From Clostridiales bacterium (GTDB lineage: Bacteria; Bacillota; Clostridia; Lachnospirales; Lachnospiraceae): a DNA stretch of 33,689 nucleotides. Made by a program: the position numbers and the translations under genes. A model generated the notes under the pieces. That model had not been told where the DNA came from, searched no databases, and was given only the letters and a program-made list of their open reading frames with translations. The first letter of the stretch is position 1. The number at the start of each line of letters is the position of its first letter. This document shows, piece after piece, positions 23,786 to 31,040 of this stretch. The stretch spans positions 1 through 33,689 of the forward strand of contig JAJQAC010000073.1 of NCBI GenBank assembly GCA_021204025.1, given 5' to 3'.

Positions 23786-24646
23786 TTAGTAACGGTTTGC
23801 AGAACCGAACAGTTCCATATAATGACGGCATTTCGCGGTGAATCCTTCGTTAAACGCGTTCACCTTGGCATTGAAGAACGGCGGAAGTTTCCCACTCTTT
23901 TCAGCTTCCTGCAGATGCGCGATGCCGGCTGCCGGCAGATCCGTAGCAATGTTGATCTTATTAATACCGCTGTGTGACAGCCGATACAGATTGTCATCAC
24001 CCGTACTGCTGCCTCCGTGCAGAACCAGCGGAAGATCCACGATCTTCTTCACCGCTTCCAGACGATCAAAATCAATATGCGGCGTACCCTTGTACATACC
24101 ATGTGCGGTGCCGATCGCAACTGCCAGGGAATCGCAGCCCGTACGTTTTACATATTCTGCTGTCAGATCAATATCCGTCAGGTTCGTGACGCCGTCCACA
24201 GCATAATTATTTCCCTGACCGACATGCCCCAGCTCAGCCTCCACGCTGACGCCGCATGCATGGGCGATCCGGACCAGATCAGAAACCTTCTGAACGTTTT
24301 CTTCATAAGGAAGCTCGCTGCAGTCCGCCATGATAGAGGTACATCCTGCCGCGATACAGCAGATCCAGGATTCAAAACAGGGGCCGTGATCCTGCTGGAT
24401 CACAACCGGAGTCCGCGAACGATCCGCCAGGATACTCAGCTGCTGGACATAATCATTCAGCCATCTCTTTCCTGCAAAGCTGCCATAAGGCCCATGAAAA
24501 TGGATGTCCAGGATAACCGGAGCCCCGATTTCCTCCGCTGCGTTCACGATACAACGTCCGGTTTCCACATTGATAATATTGGGAGCACAGACCGCATACC
24601 CATCCCTCTTTGCCGCATTTAACACTTCACTCGCATTTACTAACAT
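23786..24646 (-). CDS. Class II ketose (bis)phosphate aldolase
   Basis: A 286-residue zinc-dependent class II aldolase of the FbaA/GatY/KbaY family, which splits ketose phosphates to DHAP and an aldehyde. Seen in order: N-terminal F-N-type strand AVCAPNIINVET; the catalytic/zinc segment QQDHG; VEAELGHVGQG; GTAHGMYKG; the phosphate-binding LHGGSSTGDD; and NKINIATDL. ATG 24646 is chosen because AAGGAAGG is nine bases upstream; the ATG at 24655 would touch it. It is the first gene after the -24/-12 promoter at 24708-24723. No sugar-phosphate kinase is in the operon, so a ketose 1-phosphate is a likelier substrate than a bisphosphate; that is inferred. Confidence 0.92.
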   Translation of the reverse strand: MLVNASEVLNAAKRDGYAVCAPNIINVETGRCIVNAAEEIGAPVILDIHFHGPYGSFAGKRWLNDYVQQLSILADRSRTPVVIQQDHGPCFESWICCIAAGCTSIMADCSELPYEENVQKVSDLVRIAHACGVSVEAELGHVGQGNNYAVDGVTNLTDIDLTAEYVKRTGCDSLAVAIGTAHGMYKGTPHIDFDRLEAVKKIVDLPLVLHGGSSTGDDNLYRLSHSGINKINIATDLPAAGIAHLQEAEKSGKLPPFFNAKVNAFNEGFTAKCRHYMELFGSANRY

Positions 24647-24707
24647 ATGAATCATCCTTCCTTTCGTTATTATTTTTTCATACATATTAGTAGTTATCTT
24701 TATTAAT

Positions 24708-24723
24708 AGCAAAAACCGTGCCA
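24708..24723 (-). promoter_or_regulatory. Sigma-54 (-24/-12) promoter for aldolase-permease-dehydrogenase genes
   Basis: Minus strand TGGCAC-N5-TTGCT, an excellent match to the sigma-54 consensus with GG and GC in the proper 10-base spacing. It begins directly after the TAG stop codon (24726-24724) of the preceding gene. The start would be near 24697, about 50 nt before the aldolase ATG. It is almost identical over 23 bases to the site at 29203-29218. Confidence 0.85.
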
Positions 24724-25455
24724 CTACTCATTAGTCAGAAAATCCGTTTTCGTATCTGTCCCTGTCACCACCATTCCCCTGCGCGCAGTTTCCTGTAGAA
24801 TATACTGCATAAAATACGCATAAGGACTGGCGGACAGAGGTCTGCGCGAACCTTTCCGATAAAGGTAAGCGCTTACATGCTTTTCTCTGATCTTTGCCTG
24901 ATATTCCTTCGCCTCGTAATCAAACAGATGCTGGATGCATCCGGCTTCCGCATCGGAGAGGAGCCTGTCACAGGCTTCATAATCTCTGGCGGAATATCTT
25001 CCGGCAAAAATATCCTCCACCATCTGATCCGGGTCCTCCGCCCTGACCGGGAGAAGCATAGACATACGCCCGGTTTTCCGGGCCTTTGCCCAGAAGACAC
25101 GAAAACCGTCTGTCGTCTCACGAAAGTATATGATCCGACTGTTTTCAGCGCCGGAAATTTCATAAAAAAATTTCTGCACCGGATCACAGGATCGATAGCA
25201 AGCGTAAGACTTCGGGATCTTCATTGGCTCATTTTGCTTTTTTCCCCTCTCCGGGTAATGATAATACCGCACCGGATCGGCAATTTTACCGCTGTCTCTT
25301 TTCCCATACAATTCGTATGCGTAATACACTACTGCCGACACAAATATCAGCGCCAGAATACCGCAGATCACATTTCTCGTCTGAATGGTCAGCCAGATAA
25401 AAAACACCGCGGAAAGAGTCGGAATCATCAGTGTGTTTCCTGTTTTTTTCAGCAT
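24724..25455 (-). CDS. Unknown membrane protein of the sigma-54 PTS locus
   Basis: A 243-residue protein I do not recognise. Two closely spaced membrane helices occupy about residues 8-48 (TLMIPTLSAVFFIWLTI, then a second ending AVVYYAYELYG). The remaining 190 residues form a charged cytoplasmic domain with a conserved-looking aromatic stretch (RYYHYPERG) and a central beta region (SRIIYFRETTDGFRVFWAKARKTGRMSMLLPV, described here as one segment of strands). A helical C-terminus contains AYLYRKGSRRPLSASPYAYF. AAGGAGG is seven bases before the ATG. It follows the HPr gene by 40 nt, and its stop codon abuts the second sigma-54 promoter, so it belongs to the first transcript. A link to sensing or regulating the PTS is possible, but nothing in the sequence shows it. 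Confidence 0.7.
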   Translation of the reverse strand: MLKKTGNTLMIPTLSAVFFIWLTIQTRNVICGILALIFVSAVVYYAYELYGKRDSGKIADPVRYYHYPERGKKQNEPMKIPKSYACYRSCDPVQKFFYEISGAENSRIIYFRETTDGFRVFWAKARKTGRMSMLLPVRAEDPDQMVEDIFAGRYSARDYEACDRLLSDAEAGCIQHLFDYEAKEYQAKIREKHVSAYLYRKGSRRPLSASPYAYFMQYILQETARRGMVVTGTDTKTDFLTNE

Positions 25456-25495
25456 ACCTGCGCCTCCTTATACTGTTCCCGCATCACAAACCCTG

Positions 25496-25762
25496 TCACA
25501 GATCTCCCAGACCGCCTTCTACCGCCGAAACCAGTGCCTCCAGGGCTTCTTCTTCCCCCTGTCCATCCGCCACAATCCGGATACTTTCCCCATACTTCAC
25601 CCCGGCTGAAAGGACTTTCATCAGGCTTTTGCTGCTAAATCGCCGTCCATTCTTTTCAATATAAATCTCGCAGGGATACTTCATGGCAGTTTTGACAAAC
25701 ACACTCGCCGGACGCGCATGGATCCCCATCTTATTGACAACGGTTACTTCTCTGCTCTTCAT
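25496..25762 (-). CDS. HPr-like phosphocarrier dedicated to this PTS
   Basis: An 88-residue HPr protein. The active-site histidine is His15 in GIHARPAS, and the regulatory serine region is intact: Ser46 in SSKSLMKVL, followed by SAGVKYGESIRI. It moves phosphate from enzyme I to the IIA component. A genome normally has one general ptsH beside ptsI; this copy stands alone inside the sugar locus, so it is probably a specialised paralogue. Ser46 suggests it can still be modified by HPr kinase. Residues around Ser46 (M-K-V-L in place of the more common M-G-V-M) are slightly unusual. GGAGG is 8 nt before the ATG; levR ends 61 nt upstream. Confidence 0.93.
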   Translation of the reverse strand: MKSREVTVVNKMGIHARPASVFVKTAMKYPCEIYIEKNGRRFSSKSLMKVLSAGVKYGESIRIVADGQGEEEALEALVSAVEGGLGDL

Positions 25763-25823
25763 AACTGTTTCCTCCGTTTTGTTCTATTCTGGCAAACGGC
25801 TTTCTGTCGTTTCCCATCATTCC

Positions 25824-28649
25824 TCATTCCTTTTTCCCAAACGTCTCATCCATTTTCGGCAGCGTGAGCATAAAATAAAAACATTCCGCATCCGACACGC
25901 GAAATCCTCCGGCTCCAAAGCAGCGGTTCAGCATCTCCTTCAGATACGTAAACCAGTCTTCGGAACGGGAAATCTCATCCTGCCCTTCTTCCAGCAGTTC
26001 GAGCGGGCTGTCATTCACAATTCGTTCCAGCATACTGGCGGCATGCATAAAAATTCGCAATTCGATGTTATCAGGCAGTTTATTTTTATAAACTTCCCGT
26101 TCCAGAGTCCGGATCACATCGGAAATACACCGCGTCCCCATTTCCCGGTCCACACTCGGCGCCAGGACACAGAAATTATCAATCTGCGTCTGACTGGCCG
26201 GTTCCTCCCGCTCCTCATGAATCCAGCCGATATAGGGAGGCATGCTCCAGTCAGCCAGAATATTCATAATCTTATCAATTCCTGCCGGCGAAAATACTGT
26301 ATCAGCAAGGATAAACGGAACCCCCGGTATATCAGGATTGACTGTCCCTACGATCAGTTTCAGATCTGACCCATATGCCGCGGCTTTCGCTCCCACATCA
26401 TCCACGGAACTGACCGCGACCACACGCAGCGACGGAATCCGCAGTTCCTGCTCCAGAAACTTTCTCATCTGTTCCGCGCTGCCAACGCCGGTGACACAGA
26501 TTGTAAAAATAACTTTTTCACCGGATGAGCCTCTCTCCGCATCCATATCGCCCGCTCCCGCCACCGATCTTTGAAAAAACCACTCCATCTGTTCTCTGTA
26601 ATCGGCAATCGTCTTATGATACATGTCCTCAAGTGAAAGCTGTTGTGTCATGGTATTGCGGCACGCGATCACCGCCATACGTTCTTCCAGCAAAGTGACC
26701 ACCTTGCAATGGATGCCCGTCGCCTCATACAGAGCTTCTTCCGTACCACAGAATTGCTGACAATCCGTAAAGATCAGATTGCCCTTCTCTCCATGGTGCT
26801 GCTTGATGTCAAAACAAAGCATCTCAAAGGCTTTCCGCACTCCCAACATATCGCCATTCTCTACACAGTAGACATGATCCGCTCCAAAAAGGGAACGAAC
26901 ATACCCCACGATACTCGCTGCGACATTACCGCTGCAGGATATCATCGTAATGTGGACGTCCGGTTTCCAGCGGTTTTTCACCGTCTGACTGAGAAATGCA
27001 GCGAGGAAGCCAATCTCATCGTCAGTAATCCCTGTATTCAGATGATCGCTGAGCCATTCTCTCTGCTTTTCCAGGAACTGTGTCTCACTCCGGTAGCGGC
27101 CGATAATTTCCCGGAGATTCGGAGGCAGAACCAGATTACCGGACCGTGCCCGGCTCACATACTGCTCCAGATGCATGGCCAGCAGAATCGGCGTCTTCTG
27201 TGGATAAGTACGATCCAGTTCAATCGCCACCATGCCAAGCAGCTTCATCGCCACCGGCAGGATCTTCGGGGAGATAGCATGTTCCATCGACAGCAGTCCC
27301 TGATTCACCGCGCCGTATTCACTCCCCAGCATCTCAAAATAACGGTCAATCTGACCGATCACCATCTGCCGGAGTTCTTCGCCCGCCAGCCCCATCTTCC
27401 GGCCTTCGTCGATCAGATGAAAGACCTGATCATAGATATCAACAAACTGCAGCGTTTCATCAGAATCAAACTTCTCCGGTTCTCTTGTCGTCACGTGCAT
27501 ATCCGCATGAAACCAGTCAACACCCCGATCAATCTCCCGCGGTAAATCAGACGCAATCGAATAGACCTGAAAGGACAGATCATGGAGTGTAACCGTAATC
27601 TCTCCCGTCTGTGGCAAAACTCCATCCTTTAAAAGCGCCTTGGCGCACGAAAGCTGGACCGCATTCTTTAATGTCCCCAGATTGATCCGCGCGGCATAAC
27701 CCATCAGGGTATTGAGTACATCTCGCTTCACGCAGATTGCCCGGCTGATATGCTTTGCTTCCTGCGCATAGAAGCTGCGAATGAATTCCGGCCACTCACG
27801 CATCGGCCGCTCCGAAAGCGTCGGCAGCTGCAGAAGAACCGGCATCCGGCGGATAAACGTATCGATCAGCGTCGTATTGGAAACCGGCTTTGTCGTCGCG
27901 CCGATCAGCATAAAATGTGCTTCCCGCTTTGTGTTTTCCCCCACCCGCCGAAAATATCCGGTATCCAGCAGCGTAAAAAACAGTTCCTGACTCGTACCGG
28001 ACAGGCAGTGAATCTCGTCAAGGAAGAAAATGCCTCCGTCTGCCTCCTCCACAAGGCCCGGCCTGTCCGCGATCGAACCGGTGAATGCTCCTTTCTTCGA
28101 TCCAAATAAAATCGAGAGAAGCAGCTGCGGATTGTCCGCATATTCCGCACAGTTAAAATGCACAAATGGTACTTCTCTGTCATAGCAGCCAAACGCATGG
28201 ATCTCATTCGCGTATTCCCATACCGTACGGGCAAACGTTGTTTTTCCGATCCCGGTCGGTCCGGTAATCAGCATATTCAGCCCAAACGGCGGATAAGAAA
28301 CCGCCGCTTTCGCGATACTGATCAGGTGCTTCAGGCTTCCGTTGCTGCCTACCAGTTTGGAAAATGCGTCCTCATTTACCGTAGATTCCGCATAGGCAGA
28401 AGATGTTTCCGGTATCCGTCCGTTTTCTTTCTCTGCATCTGCGGCCGAAGTGTCGTTTCCTGCCGGGAAAAAACGTACATTTTTCTTTCCTTCTCTTCGC
28501 AGGAAACCTTTCTCAACCAGTTTATTTAATTCCACAGAAGCATCATTGCGCCAAATTCCCAGATCGCCTGCGACCTGCTGTGCCGTTACACCTTCCTCCG
28601 CATGTTGCATTACAAACTGAAGGATTCGATCCTCCCGACGCTTACTCAT
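25824..28649 (-). CDS. levR: LevR-type sigma-54 activator with PTS regulation domains
   Basis: A 941-residue enhancer-binding activator. An N-terminal winged HTH (1-60) is followed by an AAA+ domain at about 95-340 with Walker A GPTGIGKT (130-137), the sigma-54 contact loop GAFTGS (187-192) and Walker B GGIFFLDEIH (205-214). PRD1 is at about 385-560, an EIIA-Man-like domain at 565-690, an EIIB-like domain at 712-800 with Cys in TICVTGVGSA, and PRD2 at 820-940 with a conserved His869 in FMHAASMLER. Order and length match B. subtilis LevR, where the PRD2 histidine is the negative phosphorylation site. The EIIA-like motif reads ISCSGN where a histidine-glycine is usual, so that site seems lost. 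ATG 28649 (AGGAG 8 nt upstream) is preferred to GTG 28658. Confidence 0.92.
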   Translation of the reverse strand: MSKRREDRILQFVMQHAEEGVTAQQVAGDLGIWRNDASVELNKLVEKGFLRREGKKNVRFFPAGNDTSAADAEKENGRIPETSSAYAESTVNEDAFSKLVGSNGSLKHLISIAKAAVSYPPFGLNMLITGPTGIGKTTFARTVWEYANEIHAFGCYDREVPFVHFNCAEYADNPQLLLSILFGSKKGAFTGSIADRPGLVEEADGGIFFLDEIHCLSGTSQELFFTLLDTGYFRRVGENTKREAHFMLIGATTKPVSNTTLIDTFIRRMPVLLQLPTLSERPMREWPEFIRSFYAQEAKHISRAICVKRDVLNTLMGYAARINLGTLKNAVQLSCAKALLKDGVLPQTGEITVTLHDLSFQVYSIASDLPREIDRGVDWFHADMHVTTREPEKFDSDETLQFVDIYDQVFHLIDEGRKMGLAGEELRQMVIGQIDRYFEMLGSEYGAVNQGLLSMEHAISPKILPVAMKLLGMVAIELDRTYPQKTPILLAMHLEQYVSRARSGNLVLPPNLREIIGRYRSETQFLEKQREWLSDHLNTGITDDEIGFLAAFLSQTVKNRWKPDVHITMISCSGNVAASIVGYVRSLFGADHVYCVENGDMLGVRKAFEMLCFDIKQHHGEKGNLIFTDCQQFCGTEEALYEATGIHCKVVTLLEERMAVIACRNTMTQQLSLEDMYHKTIADYREQMEWFFQRSVAGAGDMDAERGSSGEKVIFTICVTGVGSAEQMRKFLEQELRIPSLRVVAVSSVDDVGAKAAAYGSDLKLIVGTVNPDIPGVPFILADTVFSPAGIDKIMNILADWSMPPYIGWIHEEREEPASQTQIDNFCVLAPSVDREMGTRCISDVIRTLEREVYKNKLPDNIELRIFMHAASMLERIVNDSPLELLEEGQDEISRSEDWFTYLKEMLNRCFGAGGFRVSDAECFYFMLTLPKMDETFGKKE

Positions 28650-28675
28650 TGCATTCACTCCTATCTTTTTTATCA

Positions 28676-28708
28676 GGGAACGCAGAATACACGGATTTTC
28701 TGCTCCCC
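28676..28708 (-). other. Hairpin between IIA and levR genes
   Basis: Arms 28676-28687 and 28698-28708 pair over ten bases with one bulge. There is no T tract on the minus strand. It may lower levR output relative to IIA or protect the IIA message. Confidence 0.45.
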
Positions 28709-28718
28709 GACTGATCCG

Positions 28719-29138
28719 TTAGTTAAATTCAAAAAATGATTTCACATCCACGAGACTCTCCTTTCCGGATTCCGTCACTGCATCGATCAATTCCTGTCCG
28801 GCAAGATTTCCCCGGAAATTCAGAGCCTCGATCAGTATCGGCAAATTGACTCCGCAAAGTCCATAAATTCTCGTCTGTGCGCACTGCTCCATCACCTGAT
28901 TAAATGGCGTGCCGCAAAAAAGATCAAAAAGGATGATGGATCCCTCCGGCATCTCACCATATACCCTCATCGCTGCTTTCCCGTAGGCCCGGATATCCGA
29001 ACCATCATAAAACGGCATTGCCTTCACACCGTCAAAATCACCGTAAATCATTTTTGCCGACCCGATCAGTCCTTCGCAGAGAGAACCATGAGACAGGATC
29101 AGGATACCGGGCAGCTTTTTCTCCATTTCGTTTTCCAT
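28719..29138 (-). CDS. PTS mannose-family IIA component
   Basis: A 139-residue cytoplasmic phosphocarrier. The phosphorylated residue is His17 in ILILSHGSLCEG. The second family landmark, ILFDLFCGTPFNQV near residues 68-81, has a cysteine where glycine is common. It passes phosphate from HPr to IIB; in LevR systems IIA and IIB also report sugar availability to the activator. First gene of the operon driven by the -24/-12 site at 29203-29218, about 54 nt of leader. GGAG is 9 nt before the ATG at 29138; an internal ATG four codons on is less well placed. Confidence 0.95.
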   Translation of the reverse strand: MENEMEKKLPGILILSHGSLCEGLIGSAKMIYGDFDGVKAMPFYDGSDIRAYGKAAMRVYGEMPEGSIILFDLFCGTPFNQVMEQCAQTRIYGLCGVNLPILIEALNFRGNLAGQELIDAVTESGKESLVDVKSFFEFN

Positions 29139-29200
29139 ACGCGATTACTCCATTTCTTTTCTGATTTGACCCGTTTCGGAGTCCCTTTCATACCCGTTTA

Positions 29201-29239
29201 AAAGCAAAAACCATGCCACTACGAGTAGTGACATGGTTT
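29201..29239 (-). terminator. rpoN terminator whose 3' arm is a sigma-54 promoter
   Basis: Minus strand, 20 nt past the rpoN stop: a 15-bp stem (plus arms 29208-29222 and 29225-29239, one mismatch, two-base loop) followed by TTGC and TTTT. The descending arm and T tract are the same bases as the -24/-12 promoter at 29218-29203. Confidence 0.8.
29203..29218 (-). promoter_or_regulatory. Sigma-54 (-24/-12) promoter for IIA-levR-HPr operon
   Basis: Minus strand TGGCAT-N5-TTGCT with the invariant GG and GC ten bases apart. The start would be near 29192, about 54 nt before the IIA ATG. It shares TAGTGGCAYGGTTTTTGC with the site at 24708-24726. Confidence 0.85.
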
Positions 29240-29259
29240 AATTTTTCTGATCCTGTTTT

Positions 29260-30624
29260 CTAACCAAAAACTTTTCTTCCGTCAGCATTCGGCAGCCCGA
29301 TCCCGCCCCGGTACTTCGCTACCGTCCGGCGGGATACGGATACTCCCATCTCTGTCAATTTTTCGCATATTTTCTGATCGCTGAGGGGACGATGCTTATC
29401 CTCTCTCTGTACGATTTCCCGGATATACTCCTGGATTTTCTCCGGCGTCTGCGCGCTCTCTGTCTCCGGATTTCCCACCGCCTTGGAAAAGAAATAATTT
29501 AACGGGTAAATTCCCCACGGACACTGGAGATATTTTCCTCTCACCGCTCTGCTCACCGTTGACTCATGGATATCCAGCTCGTTTGCCACATCCTGTAGCC
29601 GCAGCGGCCTGCGATTCCCCGGTCCGTTTTCAAAAAATGACTGCTGCAGCCGGACAATCGTCTCCGTCACCTTTGTGAGTGTAGAACCTCTCTGTGTAAT
29701 GCAGTTCATCACCCACTCTGCCTGCCGGAGCTTATTGCTGATATATTCCTTCGTCTCATCGGAATTATCCTCTTTGAGCATCTGACAATAATAACCATTG
29801 ATCCCCATCTTTGGATAAGCGTTGTCATTTAATAATATCTGAAAATAATCTTCAAATTTAACCACGGTAACATCCGGGCGGATATAATGCAGGTTCTCCC
29901 GCGAACTGAAACCGTTCCCCGGCTTCGGATTGAGGCTTCGAATCAGCTCGCAGTTTTTGCGGGCGTCGTCCAGAGAAATATCCAGAACAGCTGCAATCTT
30001 GTGGATCTGATTGCGTCCCAGCAGTTCCAGACAATCCCGGACGATTCGCTTCGCAACCGGAAGATCCCCCGGCATCCGGTCCAGCTGCAGAGACAGACAT
30101 TCTGCCAGATCTCTTGCTCCCACACCTGCCGGCTCTGCCGACTGCAGCATCTCAATATAGGAAACTGCCTCGAATTCTGTCAGACCAAACCGCCTGCACA
30201 GCGCATCGGCGTCCTCTTCCAGATAGCCGCGCGAATCCAGCGAATTTGCCAGATAATACAGCACTTCTTCCTCTCTTTGATCCCGACACAGGGGCGTCAT
30301 CTGCGAATAAACATACTCCGTCAGCGTCTCGTCTTCCCTTGCGGCAACGTTCCACTCTCCGTTCTCACGTGCCTCGTCCCGCTCCGCGCCGTAGTAAACC
30401 CGGTTCTGCTCATCCGTCGCATTCAGCCATTCCAGCTTGCGCTGGATATCCGACATCCGGTCGGTCTCTTCTCTGGTGTGTTCGATTTCCACCAGAGGGT
30501 TTTCCATTTCCTGCTCTTTGACAAACGCTTCCAGCTCCTGATTGTTCATCTGTAGGATTTCCGCGGACTGAATCATCCTTGGGGAAAGCGTTTGTTTTTG
30601 TGTCGCTGATAATTTCATGTCCAT
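29260..30624 (-). CDS. rpoN: RNA polymerase sigma-54 factor
   Basis: A 454-residue sigma-54. Region I at the N-terminus is glutamine/leucine-rich (LSATQKQTLSPRMIQSAEIL, then QMNNQELE) and interacts with activators. The core-binding region spans about 105-300. The DNA-binding HTH (LQDVANELDIHESTVSRAVRGKY) is near residues 340-365, and the RpoN box is SRRTVAKYR, one residue off the ARRTVAKYR consensus, near 435-443. Length is normal. GAGGT is seven bases before the ATG. It lies just upstream of a LevR-type activator and two sigma-54 promoters and on the same strand, suggesting the factor and its main targets are kept together. Its own promoter is of the sigma-70 type. Confidence 0.96.
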   Translation of the reverse strand: MDMKLSATQKQTLSPRMIQSAEILQMNNQELEAFVKEQEMENPLVEIEHTREETDRMSDIQRKLEWLNATDEQNRVYYGAERDEARENGEWNVAAREDETLTEYVYSQMTPLCRDQREEEVLYYLANSLDSRGYLEEDADALCRRFGLTEFEAVSYIEMLQSAEPAGVGARDLAECLSLQLDRMPGDLPVAKRIVRDCLELLGRNQIHKIAAVLDISLDDARKNCELIRSLNPKPGNGFSSRENLHYIRPDVTVVKFEDYFQILLNDNAYPKMGINGYYCQMLKEDNSDETKEYISNKLRQAEWVMNCITQRGSTLTKVTETIVRLQQSFFENGPGNRRPLRLQDVANELDIHESTVSRAVRGKYLQCPWGIYPLNYFFSKAVGNPETESAQTPEKIQEYIREIVQREDKHRPLSDQKICEKLTEMGVSVSRRTVAKYRGGIGLPNADGRKVFG

Positions 30625-30644
30625 AGTTCTTACCTCATGGACAA

Positions 30645-30673
30645 ATTATACTAAAATGTCGGGATAAAATCAA
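30645..30673 (-). promoter_or_regulatory. Sigma-70 promoter of rpoN
   Basis: Minus strand TTGATT at 30673-30668, a 17-nt spacer and TATAAT at 30650-30645. The start near 30638 leaves a leader of only about 14 nt, just enough for the ribosome binding site. Confidence 0.6.
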
Positions 30674-30784
30674 TCTTTTTTGGCAGTATTCGGCAGAGAA
30701 ACGTCAGTCAGAAGACTTTTGGTAATGAGTCCGTCCCTGAGAGGGACTACTTTATTGGTAAAATTTTTTAATCCGGATCTTAAA

Positions 30785-30823
30785 AAGGATGCCATATTTA
30801 ATGATTTCAAATACGGCATCCTT
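30785..30823 (-). terminator. Terminator of the copper ATPase gene
   Basis: AAGGATGCC(A)TATTT at 30785-30799 pairs with its complement at 30809-30823, 15 bp with one mismatch. A T-rich stretch follows on the minus strand. It lies just past the stop codon at 30831. Confidence 0.8.
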
Positions 30824-30830
30824 CATCTTT

Positions 30831-31040
30831 TTACTCGATTGCGAGCACTTTATAATCCTGATCCTCAACCGCTTTCTTTAACACTGCGTCGTCCACCGCA
30901 CTGCTAAGGCTCACTACCGCGGTTCCCTTCTCGTGGCTGACCTCTGCTCCGGCTACGCCTTCGATTGCTTCCAGCGTCTTTTTCACTCTTGCCTCACAGT
31001 GGCCGCACATCATACCTTCGATTTTCATTGTCTTTGTCAT
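30831..31040 (-). CDS. Possible separately translated CopZ-like chaperone
   Basis: An in-frame ATG at 31040-31038 lies within the copA frame. AAGGAG at 31055-31050 is exactly 9 nt before it. Translation here would give a 69-residue protein ([15 protein letters not shown]...), the normal size of the copper chaperone CopZ, with its CxxC intact. The -1 frame has TGA at 31044-31042, one base before the ATG, exactly where a separate copA would be expected to end. It overlaps the long reading frame entirely, so it is an alternative product, not an extra gene. Evidence is the sequence signals only. Confidence 0.5.
   Translation of the reverse strand: MTKTMKIEGMMCGHCEARVKKTLEAIEGVAGAEVSHEKGTAVVSLSSAVDDAVLKKAVEDQDYKVLAIE

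Noticed and set aside
24718-24740. Terminator after the unknown membrane-protein gene
   Set aside because: The T-rich stretch is part of the sigma-54 promoter, and no stable stem precedes it, unlike the rpoN copy.
29301-29334. Large GC-rich inverted repeat (TCCCGCC...GGCGGGA) near the 3' end of rpoN as a structural element
   Set aside because: It falls on conserved RpoN-box and Gly-rich codons, so coding constraint explains most of it; kept only as a weak activator-site idea.
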